Shown: positions 1-5,914, numbered from the stretch's first letter. The stretch: 7,174 nucleotides of DNA from JBBQXK01 sp038251625 (GCA_038251625.1 JBBSBE010000171.1:1-7174), one strand, 5' to 3'. A program made the numbers and translations. Notes: generated by a model not told the origin, from the letters alone.

Positions 1-438
1 GATCTCGGGGATATCGGCGCCCTTCACATCCTGATAGCGCGGCGCCGTCATCTTCAGCGCCGATGGCAGGTTCGCCCAAAGCTGGAACCCGTGCATCTGC
101 CCCTGCGCGTTCCCGCGTGGCATTTCCTGATGCAGGATGCCTGAGCCAGCGGTCATCCACTGCACATCGCCCGCGCCCAGGTCGCCCGAGTTGCCCAGAC
201 TGTCGCCATGTGCGACCGCGCCTGTCAGCACATAGGTGATCGTCTCGATCCCCCGGTGCGGGTGCCATGGAAAGCCCTTCTGGTAATCGCGTGGATGCTC
301 GTTGCGAAAATCGTCGAACAGCAGGAACGGGTCGGCCAGAGACGGATCGCTAAAACCGAAGGCGCGGTGAAGATGCACGCCAGCGCCCTCCATCGTCGGT
401 TGGGCGACGGATTGCGACAAGACGGGGCGCAGGGACAT
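1..438 (-). CDS. Pirin family protein (cupin fold), N-terminal 146 residues, 3' end off the window
   Basis: The reading frame runs on the minus strand from an ATG at 438 to the left edge with no stop, so only the first 146 residues are present. They match the N-terminal cupin domain of pirins: a FLLFDDF segment (residues 38-44), then WHPHRGIETITYVLTG (58-73) and GSGILHQE (98-105). The family's metal site is His-X-His plus a later His-X-Glu. Here these are His59, His61, His103 and Glu105, so the metal centre is intact. Bacterial pirins usually have 230-300 residues, so a second cupin domain should lie beyond position 1. Some bacterial pirins are quercetin 2,3-dioxygenases and others are redox or regulatory proteins; the sequence here does not decide between these. 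The start is supported by a GGAAA ribosome binding site 7 bases upstream. It is divergent from the membrane-protein gene to its right and shows no functional link with it. Confidence 0.93.
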   Translation of the reverse strand, partial: MSLRPVLSQSVAQPTMEGAGVHLHRAFGFSDPSLADPFLLFDDFRNEHPRDYQKGFPWHPHRGIETITYVLTGAVAHGDSLGNSGDLGAGDVQWMTAGSGILHQEMPRGNAQGQMHGFQLWANLPSALKMTAPRYQDVKGADIPEI

Positions 439-599
439 GGGCTGATTTCCTTTGTCGGACACGCGGCAAGATAGGCCCCGGCTTGCCCCGCGTCCAATCT
501 CTGCCCGCGCGCAGGTATCGTGCAGCGCGGCACAAAGGCTGGCGGTGCGGCGCGGGCGTGGTAAGAGGGCGTCCGGAACGGCTAGGGGGCGGGAACGCG
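439..599. other. Divergent intergenic region between the pirin gene and the small membrane-protein gene
   Basis: These 161 bases separate two divergently read genes and should carry both promoters. I see no convincing -35/-10 pair or operator. The identifiable signals are the pirin ribosome binding site at its left end and a G-rich Shine-Dalgarno (AGGGGG, about 584-589, and GGGA at 591-594) before the GTG at 600. A plus-strand frame is open upstream of 600, but its translation is Arg/Gly/Ala-rich and looks like non-coding GC-rich DNA. Confidence 0.6.
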
Positions 600-1076
600 G
601 TGGACGAACAGGTGATTGCAAGGCTCTACCCTTCGGCCGCGCGGCGCGGATTTGCGGCCATCGTGCTGGTGGCGCTCGGGGCCGCGCTCTTATGGGTGGG
701 GCTTGTGCAGCCACCGGCCGAGTTTGGCTGGCGGCTCTTTCTGCTTGGCGGCGGCGGCTGGTCTCTGGCGTCGGCCTACTGGCTTTGGCAGGCGACGGCG
801 GTGGGGATCGAACTGACCGATACGCAACTGCGCGAAGAGGGCGGCGGGCGCGTGCTGGCAAATCTGGCCGATGTACGCCGCATCAGCCGGGGGGCACTGG
901 CGCTTAAGCCGTCAAACGGCTTCTTGCTTACCATGGCCACGCCCGGCCCCGGTGTCTGGGCGCCGGGCCTGTGGTGGCGTGTCGGGCGGCGGGTTGGTGT
1001 GGGCGGTGTCACGGCACGCCACGAAACCCGCTTCATGGCCGAAGCCATCGCCGAGCGGGTGGAACGGCGCGACTGA
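600..1076 (+). CDS. Hypothetical small membrane protein, two transmembrane helices and a PH-like C-terminal part
   Basis: This is a 158-residue protein of unrecognised function. After a short N-terminus (DEQVIARLYPSAARRG) come two hydrophobic segments, at about residues 18-36 (FAAIVLVALGAALLWVGLV) and 44-63, joined by a short loop. The remaining roughly 95 residues are soluble. They read like a bacterial PH-type domain: alternating strands (GIELTDTQLREE, a LANLADVRRIS segment), a Trp/Gly/Pro-rich VWAPGLWWRVGRRVGVGG stretch, and a final helix ETRFMAEAIAERV. With the short inter-helix loop, the soluble part probably faces the cytoplasm. I chose the GTG at 600 because a G-rich Shine-Dalgarno precedes it and the in-frame sequence upstream is unlike protein; a GTG or ATG further upstream (ATG 483 is in frame) is less likely. 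The gene ends 20 bases from the convergent pseudopilin operon. Similar proteins are annotated only as hypothetical, as far as I recall. Confidence 0.75.
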   Translation: MDEQVIARLYPSAARRGFAAIVLVALGAALLWVGLVQPPAEFGWRLFLLGGGGWSLASAYWLWQATAVGIELTDTQLREEGGGRVLANLADVRRISRGALALKPSNGFLLTMATPGPGVWAPGLWWRVGRRVGVGGVTARHETRFMAEAIAERVERRD

Positions 1077-1096
1077 TCCTGCCACGCGCGCTGCGA

Positions 1097-1645
1097 TTAC
1101 TGGAACACAACCCGCGGCACAAACCGGGGCCGGGTCACCACGAACTGTTCGAACGTCTGTGGCGCAAGGCCATACTGGATGCTCGGCTCGTATTCCACGC
1201 GCGTCTCGACGATCACGACGCTGTCGCCATCGTTCAGCGTCGGCACGCGGTTGAGGTATCCTTGCAACGTGGGCGTGGTCAGCGGCAGCATCCCGCCTGA
1301 CGGCGAATTCGACCATTCAACCTCGTACTGGTTCCGCACGCCACTATACGTCACGCTGGTCACACGCAACTCGGTGGACTGCCCATCGGAAAGCATCGAG
1401 TCCATCACCCTGCGCATCCCGTTGATGTAAGGCGCGTTCACGGCGCGCTGTTCGCGCGAAATCAGGTCCGATATGGCATAGGTGGCCTTCTGCACCGTCG
1501 CGAGCGCCCGGTAGGCATCCCAGTAGGTGTAAAGGCCCAGATAGCCCCAGAACAGGAACGGCAGAACCAAGGCCGATTCGACGACCATGGACCCGTCCTC
1601 GGATCGCAGGCGCGCGGCAAGACGGCTGATAAGCTGGCGCAGCAT
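1097..1645 (-). CDS. TadE-like pseudopilin (Tad/Flp pilus assembly family), third gene of the operon
   Basis: This 182-residue protein has a TadE-type N-terminus: a basic leader ending in RSEDG (14-18), then a hydrophobic helix starting SMVVESALVLPFLFWGYLG (19-37) and a polar exported domain to the end. Tad pseudopilins are cut by a prepilin peptidase after a Gly, with Glu at position +5 of the mature protein. Here Gly18 is followed by Glu23 at exactly +5. The mature domain has no cysteines and resembles other alphaproteobacterial TadE-like proteins in size. An in-frame GTG at 1657 overlaps the previous gene's stop by 4 bases. I prefer the ATG at 1645 because GAGG lies 6 bases upstream of it, while no Shine-Dalgarno precedes the GTG. 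It is probably translated from the same mRNA as the two genes upstream. It likely acts at the inner membrane or periplasm as a minor pilin-like component; its partner machinery is not in the window. Confidence 0.85.
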   Translation of the reverse strand: MLRQLISRLAARLRSEDGSMVVESALVLPFLFWGYLGLYTYWDAYRALATVQKATYAISDLISREQRAVNAPYINGMRRVMDSMLSDGQSTELRVTSVTYSGVRNQYEVEWSNSPSGGMLPLTTPTLQGYLNRVPTLNDGDSVVIVETRVEYEPSIQYGLAPQTFEQFVVTRPRFVPRVVFQ

Positions 1646-1653
1646 GGCGATCC

Positions 1654-2214
1654 TCACGGTTCGTTGACAAAGGACGACACGGCGGTGATGGCGTAGCCAC
1701 CGTCGTTGTCCAGGGCGTTAAGTTGCGACAGCCGGTCGGCGATACCCGTGCCGGGAAAAATGGCGTCCTGGACGATGCAAACGCGCACCATCATCAGCTC
1801 GTTGGCCACGCCGGGACGAAAGTTGACGGCGGGCTGGATATCTTCGTCGCGGTCCACGCAGGCAATCGTTGTCGCGGGCAAGGCCCAGGTCGACGTTGAC
1901 ACCGGCACCAGTTCGACGTGGATCGAGGCATCGCAGTCGGTCAACATAAGCGCACGGCTGCAGATCTCGGTTTTCATCATCGGCATGGTCGGGTTTTCGT
2001 ACTGCCCAAGCCGCAGACCGCGCGTCGTAAGGTCAACCGCGCGCTCCAGCATGATGCGCTTGGTCATGTACATTCCGGACTCGAAGGACATCATGAAGAT
2101 GTACATGATCGCTGGCATGACGATCACCAGTTCGATCCCGCTGTTCCCGTCCTCGCGCCGGCAAAACCGGCGCAAGGATTCGGTCAGGCGTCCAAGAGCC
2201 CGGATAGTGGTCAT
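1654..2214 (-). CDS. TadE-like pseudopilin, second gene of the operon
   Basis: This 186-residue protein has a basic leader (MTTIRALGRLTESLRRFCRR), then EDG at residues 21-23 and a hydrophobic helix (about 24-49, starting NSGIELVIVMP). Gly23 followed by Glu28 gives the G-xxxx-E prepilin-peptidase pattern of TadE/TadF pseudopilins. The exported part has four cysteines (85, 94, 119, 146) that could form disulfides in the periplasm, unlike the neighbouring TadE-like protein, which has none. The ATG at 2214 overlaps the TGA of the upstream TadG-like gene (ATGA, 4 bases), and GAGG lies 8 bases before it, so translation is likely coupled. The frame is open for about 100 codons upstream, but that stretch lies inside the TadG-like gene and is not protein-like. 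The leader segment FCRREDG is identical in the TadG-like protein (its residues 26-32), which suggests a common export signal or a shared origin of the N-terminal module. Confidence 0.87.
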   Translation of the reverse strand: MTTIRALGRLTESLRRFCRREDGNSGIELVIVMPAIMYIFMMSFESGMYMTKRIMLERAVDLTTRGLRLGQYENPTMPMMKTEICSRALMLTDCDASIHVELVPVSTSTWALPATTIACVDRDEDIQPAVNFRPGVANELMMVRVCIVQDAIFPGTGIADRLSQLNALDNDGGYAITAVSSFVNEP

Positions 2215-3860
2215 TGTGTCAGCCTCAACTGGCTGATGTTGGACGCGATGGCGCGGAACGCAGTCTGAATTTCCAGGCCAGTCGCGTTGAAGTAATAGGC
2301 TTCCGACGTTGCGCAGTCCTGGATCACCTGCTGGCCGTTCGCAGGCGCTTCGAAGGCGATACCGTAGACCACGACGTTCTTTTCCTTGGCCAGGCCACAG
2401 GTCTGCGACAGCTTGGAATTCATTTCGCTGACGCTCATGTAAGTGTCTTCCATCGCGTTCACGGTGTTGTTGTACCAGCTTGTGCGCGTGGAGTTGCTGG
2501 TGCCGAGGGCGCGGGCATAAAGCTGCCATGCGATCCACGACACCCGCTTTTCAGACCATACCTGCTGCCAGGTTTGCTGGGTGGTCCCCCCGCTGGTGTA
2601 GGGGGTCGAGCGCCACGCGCTGAGGTGCGGAACATAATAGGTGTTCGACCCTGCGGCAGACGGCCGGTTTGCCGTGTGCTGGATGGAATAGTTCCCATCG
2701 CCCGCTTTCCAGATCGGCGAAGTGCCGGTCTTGTAGGCAGTGTTCACCTTGTCGTGCGCAACATGCTCACCGTCGGTCATCACGATGATGACCTTCATCG
2801 AATCTTCGTCGTTCCAGTCGAACGGACGCCCGGCATAGGATGCGTCGGCCAGACCGTCTGCAATCAGCTCGGTCGTCATCGGGCGTGCAGCCGGGTCGAT
2901 CAGTGCCACGGCCCATTTCATGCCGAGCACGATCGAGGTGTTACCGGCGGCGTCAAGCCCGTCGATGGCTGATTTGATCGCCGTGGTGTTGCCGCTCATC
3001 AGCCGCACGAGGTTATCGTTGTTGTTGCGGCAGAAGATGCTGTTTTCGACCATGTTCGAATTTGTAGTGCTGAAGCTGTTGCTGGTGCTCGTCGTGTTCG
3101 ACGTGTCGGCATAGCTGAACATCGGCATGGCCAGAGTGCGCGACAGGTGGGTGCTGCTGAACGCGCTGTCCGGGATTTCAAGGCAGTTGATGTTGGCTAC
3201 GCCGTGCACATTCGTGGCGTTGTACTTTTCCCGCAGCTTCCGGGGCAGATTGACCTGCGCGTTGTAGGGCACAAGCGTGATCGAGATGCGGTTTTCCGCA
3301 TCGTTGGTCTTGACCGTGTCCACGAATTCCTTCGCGGCGGTCTTGAGATTGGCGATCTTGGCGCCGCCCATCGAGCCGGACACGTCCAGCACCATGGCGA
3401 TCTCGACGTTGTTGATGCGCTGCTCGGCGGCCGAGTGCGCGGGAACGTCCAGTTCGGAATGGCCGAGCATGCCCATGAAGAACGTGGGAAGTTCAGCCTC
3501 GGCAGTTGCGTCCACGACCCGGTAGTTCAGACCCTCGGTCACGTTCACTTCGCGCAGGTAGGGCGCCAGCCCGGCCTTGACGAAATAGTCGTTCACAACC
3601 TCGGTCGGGTCGCGATCCTGCGTCAGGCTGGCGGCAGCCAGAACCGAGCGGTCGATGGTTTGCTGCAGGGCCGTCCGGCGCTGTTCGTAACGCATGACGT
3701 CAACGGCGATGCCGCCGAATGTCAGCATCAGCACAAACAGCATCAAGCCAAAGATCACCAGCGAACCGTCTTCGCGGCGACAGAACTGGCCCAGCAAAAT
3801 CTTCGCGGTCATTCGGCGCGGGGGGGTGCCCCGTGCGATCATTTCAGTCGCGCCCAGCAT
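2211..3860 (-). CDS. TadG-like pilus assembly protein with a VWA (MIDAS) domain, first gene of the operon
   Basis: This 549-residue protein has a short cytoplasmic N-terminus ending FCRREDG (26-32), one transmembrane helix at about 33-56 (SLVIFGLMLFVLMLTFGGIA) and a helical linker typical of TadG N-terminal domains (EQRRTALQQTIDRSVLAAA). A VWA domain fills the rest, from about residue 152 to the end. The metal-ion-dependent adhesion site is visible: DVSGS at 159-163, Thr308 in GNTSIVLG, and Asp363 in VIIVMTDGE. The last strand and helices are KNVVVYGIAFEAP (494-506) and a C-terminal LEIQTAFRAIASNISQLRL. The MIDAS residues are spread much further apart than usual because of two long insertions, and the first holds a Ser/Thr/Asn-rich tract (about 252-269). 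The helix lacks a Glu at +5 after EDG, so it should be a membrane anchor, not a cleaved pilin. The ATG at 3860 has GAGGG 7 bases upstream; an open frame reaching 3962 has no such support. Confidence 0.9.
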   Translation of the reverse strand: MLGATEMIARGTPPRRMTAKILLGQFCRREDGSLVIFGLMLFVLMLTFGGIAVDVMRYEQRRTALQQTIDRSVLAAASLTQDRDPTEVVNDYFVKAGLAPYLREVNVTEGLNYRVVDATAEAELPTFFMGMLGHSELDVPAHSAAEQRINNVEIAMVLDVSGSMGGAKIANLKTAAKEFVDTVKTNDAENRISITLVPYNAQVNLPRKLREKYNATNVHGVANINCLEIPDSAFSSTHLSRTLAMPMFSYADTSNTTSTSNSFSTTNSNMVENSIFCRNNNDNLVRLMSGNTTAIKSAIDGLDAAGNTSIVLGMKWAVALIDPAARPMTTELIADGLADASYAGRPFDWNDEDSMKVIIVMTDGEHVAHDKVNTAYKTGTSPIWKAGDGNYSIQHTANRPSAAGSNTYYVPHLSAWRSTPYTSGGTTQQTWQQVWSEKRVSWIAWQLYARALGTSNSTRTSWYNNTVNAMEDTYMSVSEMNSKLSQTCGLAKEKNVVVYGIAFEAPANGQQVIQDCATSEAYYFNATGLEIQTAFRAIASNISQLRLTQ

Positions 3861-3867
3861 GTCACAT

Positions 3868-3872
3868 CCCTC
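3868..3872 (-). promoter_or_regulatory. Ribosome binding site (GAGGG) fixing the start of the TadG-like gene
   Basis: On the minus strand GAGGG lies 7 bases before the ATG at 3860. It decides the start against in-frame alternatives at 3962 (upstream) and at 3842 and 3812 (downstream), where I see no comparable site. A GC-only hairpin begins 4 bases further upstream and could affect access to this site. Confidence 0.75.
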
Positions 3873-3876
3873 TATC

Positions 3877-3894
3877 CGCGCGGCAGGCCGCGCG
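3877..3894 (-). repeat. Perfect 7-bp GC hairpin in the leader of the TadG-like gene
   Basis: The arms CGCGCGG (3877-3883) and CCGCGCG (3888-3894) are perfect complements around the loop CAGG (plus strand). It lies in the 5' leader of the pseudopilin operon, 4 bases upstream of the Shine-Dalgarno. On the plus strand it is followed by an A-run, and on the minus strand the T-run comes before it, so it has no intrinsic-terminator tail in either direction. The hairpin is seen in the sequence; a role in translation or mRNA stability is inference. Confidence 0.6.
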
Positions 3895-4168
3895 CCAAAA
3901 AACCCCTGATCCAACTCCGTTTGGTGAATAGCCAACCGGAACGAGACTGCACCGAGGGTCATCTAGTGCGAGGGTTCGGGCGAAATTGTGGCAAGAATGG
4001 GCGCAAGAAGGTGGAAATCGACAAGGCGAGAAACGATCTGGCGTCACCCCGGCCCACTGTTTGCGCTGAAGAGACAAGCCCTTTTGAATGCGGGGCGCGG
4101 CCCGTCAGCCAAGGTCAATCGCGCTGCTGTGCCCCACAACCTAGGCGAGAATGGGGCGCGCCCTCCGC

Positions 4169-4193
4169 GAATCGCCTAAAATCCGGGCGATTC
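4169..4193. repeat. Perfect 8-bp inverted repeat with 9-base spacer upstream of the dehydrogenase gene
   Basis: The arms GAATCGCC (4169-4176) and GGCGATTC (4186-4193) are exact reverse complements, separated by TAAAATCCG. The spacer contains TAAAAT, one base from the sigma-70 -10 consensus, but no good -35 lies 16-18 bases before it. The dyad ends 87 bases before the start codon at 4281. It could be an operator for a dimeric regulator or an mRNA hairpin; the sequence alone cannot separate the two. Confidence 0.5.
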
Positions 4194-4207
4194 TGGTATC
4201 TCGGGGG

Positions 4208-4240
4208 TGCCAAGTGCCGTGCATGCGGTTAGGCTTGGCA
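4208..4240 (+). repeat. Stem-loop with TGCCAAG/CTTGGCA arms in the dehydrogenase leader
   Basis: TGCCAAG (4208-4214) pairs perfectly with CTTGGCA (4234-4240). Inside the 19-base spacer, CCG (4217-4219) can pair with CGG (4226-4228) around TGCATG, giving a two-part stem. It ends 40 bases before the ATG at 4281. The same heptamers, in the opposite order, form the stem-loop after the dehydrogenase stop codon (5747-5782). Confidence 0.45.
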
Positions 4241-4280
4241 GAAGGCGGCGGCAGCCGTCCGGTCAAAAAAGGAAGACGCC

Positions 4281-5711
4281 ATGCAGGCCAAGGGCGAAAC
4301 CAGCTTTCGCGACTCTGTCGATCTGATGTTCAACCGCGCGGTCCGGCTGATGGATCTCAGCCCCGGGCTCGAGCAGAAGATCCGCGTCTGCAACTCCACC
4401 TACACCGTCCGCTTCGGTGTGCGCCTGCGCGGCAAGATCGAGACGTTCACGGGTTACCGGTCGGTCCATTCCGAACACATGGAGCCGGTAAAGGGTGGCA
4501 TCCGCTATTCCCTCGGCGTCAACCAGAACGAGGTCGAGGCGCTGGCGGCACTGATGACGTACAAGTGCGCCCTCGTCGAAACCCCGTTCGGTGGCTCCAA
4601 GGGCGGCCTCTGCATCGACCCGCGCGCGTGGGACGAGCATGAACTGGAACAGATCACCCGGCGCTTCGCCTACGAACTGATCAAGCGCGATCTGATCCAC
4701 CCGGCCCAGAACGTGCCCGCCCCCGACATGGGCACCGGCGAGCGCGAGATGGCCTGGATCGCCGATCAGTATCGCCGGATGAACACCACCGACATCAACG
4801 CCAACGCCTGCGTGACCGGCAAGCCGCCCCATGCGGGTGGCATCCAGGGCCGGGTCGAGGCGACGGGGCGCGGTGTGCAATACGCCATCCGCGCCTTCTT
4901 CAGCTTCCCCGAGGATGTGGCGAAGGCCGGTCTTTCGGGCGGAATTGCGGGCAAACGGGTGATTGTGCAGGGCCTTGGCAATGTGGGCTATCACGCCGCC
5001 AAATTTCTGAGCGAAGAGGACGGCGCCAAGGTCGTGGCGGTGATCGAGCGCGATGGCGCGGTGGTCCACGAGAAGGGGATCGACATCGAGGACCTGCGCC
5101 AGTGGATCGCCAAGCACGGCACCATCAAGGGCTATCCCGACACGACCTTTGTCGAGGATGGTGCCAAGGTGCTGGAAGAACCCTGCGACATCCTGATCCC
5201 TGCCGCACTGGAAGGGGTGATCCACAAGGGCAACGCCGCCCGCATCAAGGCCCCCCTGATCGTCGAGGCCGCCAATGGCCCGGTCACCTTCGGCGCCGAC
5301 GAGATCCTGCGCGCCAAGGGCACGGTCATCATCCCCGACATGTATGCCAACGCGGGCGGGGTGACGGTATCCTACTTCGAATGGGTCAAGAACCTGTCCC
5401 ACATCCGCTTTGGCCGGATGCAGCGCCGCGCGGAAGAGGCGCGCAGCCGCATCCTGGTCGAGGAACTGGAACGCCTGTCGAACGACCAGCACCTCGGCTG
5501 GACGCTGGCGCCCGGCTTCAAGGAACAGTTCCTGACCGGGTCGGATGAACTGGCGCTGGTGCGCTCGGGCCTCGATGACACGATGCGCAACGCCTATGCC
5601 GCGATGCGCGAGGTCTGGCACGGCAGGAACGATGTGGAGGATTTGCGGGTGGCGGCCTACCTCGTGTCGATCGGGCGCGTGGCATCGAGCTATCGCTCGA
5701 AGGGGTTGTAG
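4281..5711 (+). CDS. Glu/Leu/Phe/Val dehydrogenase family protein, probably glutamate dehydrogenase
   Basis: This complete 476-residue cytoplasmic enzyme should catalyse reversible oxidative deamination of L-glutamate to 2-oxoglutarate and ammonia with NAD(P)+. Family landmarks are in order: PVKGGIRY with Lys71; MTYKCA with Lys95; the catalytic Lys107 in PFGGSKGGL; and Asp149 in PAPDMGTG. The Rossmann motif GLGNVG is at 231-236, and ANAGGVTVSYFEW is at 356-368. Lys71 and Ser364 correspond, from memory, to Lys89 and Ser380 of the Clostridium symbiosum enzyme, which bind the glutamate side-chain carboxylate. This favours glutamate over leucine or phenylalanine. Acidic Glu256 after the second Rossmann strand (VVAVIERDG) may favour NAD over NADP, but this is weak evidence. 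It is somewhat longer than the common 410-450 residues, mainly at the C-terminus. AAGGA lies 7 bases before the ATG. The gene is flanked by stem-loops sharing the same arms; the next gene, soxB, follows after 212 bases. Confidence 0.95.
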   Translation: MQAKGETSFRDSVDLMFNRAVRLMDLSPGLEQKIRVCNSTYTVRFGVRLRGKIETFTGYRSVHSEHMEPVKGGIRYSLGVNQNEVEALAALMTYKCALVETPFGGSKGGLCIDPRAWDEHELEQITRRFAYELIKRDLIHPAQNVPAPDMGTGEREMAWIADQYRRMNTTDINANACVTGKPPHAGGIQGRVEATGRGVQYAIRAFFSFPEDVAKAGLSGGIAGKRVIVQGLGNVGYHAAKFLSEEDGAKVVAVIERDGAVVHEKGIDIEDLRQWIAKHGTIKGYPDTTFVEDGAKVLEEPCDILIPAALEGVIHKGNAARIKAPLIVEAANGPVTFGADEILRAKGTVIIPDMYANAGGVTVSYFEWVKNLSHIRFGRMQRRAEEARSRILVEELERLSNDQHLGWTLAPGFKEQFLTGSDELALVRSGLDDTMRNAYAAMREVWHGRNDVEDLRVAAYLVSIGRVASSYRSKGL

Positions 5712-5746
5712 CGTCCCTCCACCCGGCAGGGTCCGCGCTAAACCCC

Positions 5747-5782
5747 CCTTGGCATCGCCCCGCGCAGGCGCCGGTGCCAAGG
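5747..5782 (+). repeat. Stem-loop after the dehydrogenase gene, possible 3' mRNA structure or Rho-type terminator element
   Basis: CCTTGGCA (5747-5754) pairs perfectly with TGCCAAGG (5775-5782). An inner stem of CGCC (5756-5759) with GGCG (5767-5770) closes a 7-base loop. The right arm is followed by CCGCCGCG with no T-run, so it is not a classic intrinsic terminator. It may protect the 3' end of the dehydrogenase mRNA or act with Rho. The outer heptamers repeat those of the leader stem-loop at 4208-4240. Confidence 0.5.
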
Positions 5783-5914
5783 CCGCCGCGTCAGACTGGC
5801 GCAGCTTGTCGCAGGCCCCAAACCCGACGCCCCGATGTCGCAAAGCGTTGGGCCGCCGCTGCGGGGCTTGATAGTCATGGACCCGTCGGACTAGGCTCGC
5901 CACGGTCCACAGAA

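Larger units (their letters stand above)
3861..4280. other. 420-base divergent intergenic region, no gene recognised
   Basis: This region separates the minus-strand pseudopilin operon from the plus-strand dehydrogenase gene and should hold both promoters. I found no protein-like frame, tRNA or convincing sigma-70 promoter. Frames open across it translate to low-complexity Arg/Pro/Ala-rich sequence. What can be seen is structure. There is a GC hairpin at 3877-3894 and an imperfect dyad at 3917-3939 (arms CCGTTTGG and CCAACCGG, one mismatch, 7-base loop). A 10-base palindrome GGGCGCGCCC lies at 4154-4163, a perfect 8-9-8 dyad at 4169-4193 and a stem with arms TGCCAAG/CTTGGCA at 4208-4240. The right half, closest to the dehydrogenase, is the more structured. 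Confidence 0.6.

Noticed and set aside
2214..2972. Plus-strand frame of 252 codons opposite the TadG-like gene
   Set aside because: It shadows the VWA coding frame; its product is Arg/Gly/Val/His-rich without domains.
3877..3905. GC hairpin followed by an A-run as a terminator
   Set aside because: On the plus strand the tail is A, not T, and on the minus strand the T-run lies before the hairpin, so neither orientation gives a terminator.
3861..3962. N-terminal extension of the TadG-like protein by 34 residues to a start at 3962
   Set aside because: The extension crosses the GC hairpin and the GAGGG site, reads unlike TadG N-termini, and has no ribosome binding site of its own.
4154..4163. 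Palindrome GGGCGCGCCC as an operator
   Set aside because: A 10-base G/C-only palindrome is not surprising at this base composition, and nothing else marks it as a binding site; it is mentioned only as context.
3147..4232. Long open frame (361 codons) on the plus strand, antisense to the TadG-like gene and running into the intergenic region
   Set aside because: It has no family motif and low-complexity composition, and it crosses from the antisense of a clear VWA gene into non-coding DNA. It is explained by GC bias.
5748..5782. Stem-loop after the dehydrogenase gene as an intrinsic terminator
   Set aside because: The stem is strong but is followed by GC-rich sequence with no T-run, so I list it only as a stem-loop.
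4263..5903. Long open frame (546 codons) on the minus strand, antisense to the dehydrogenase gene
   Set aside because: It is the mirror of a GC-rich gene with strong third-position bias. Its translation is His/Asp/Gly/Ala-rich with no recognisable motif, while the plus strand encodes a full, motif-perfect dehydrogenase.
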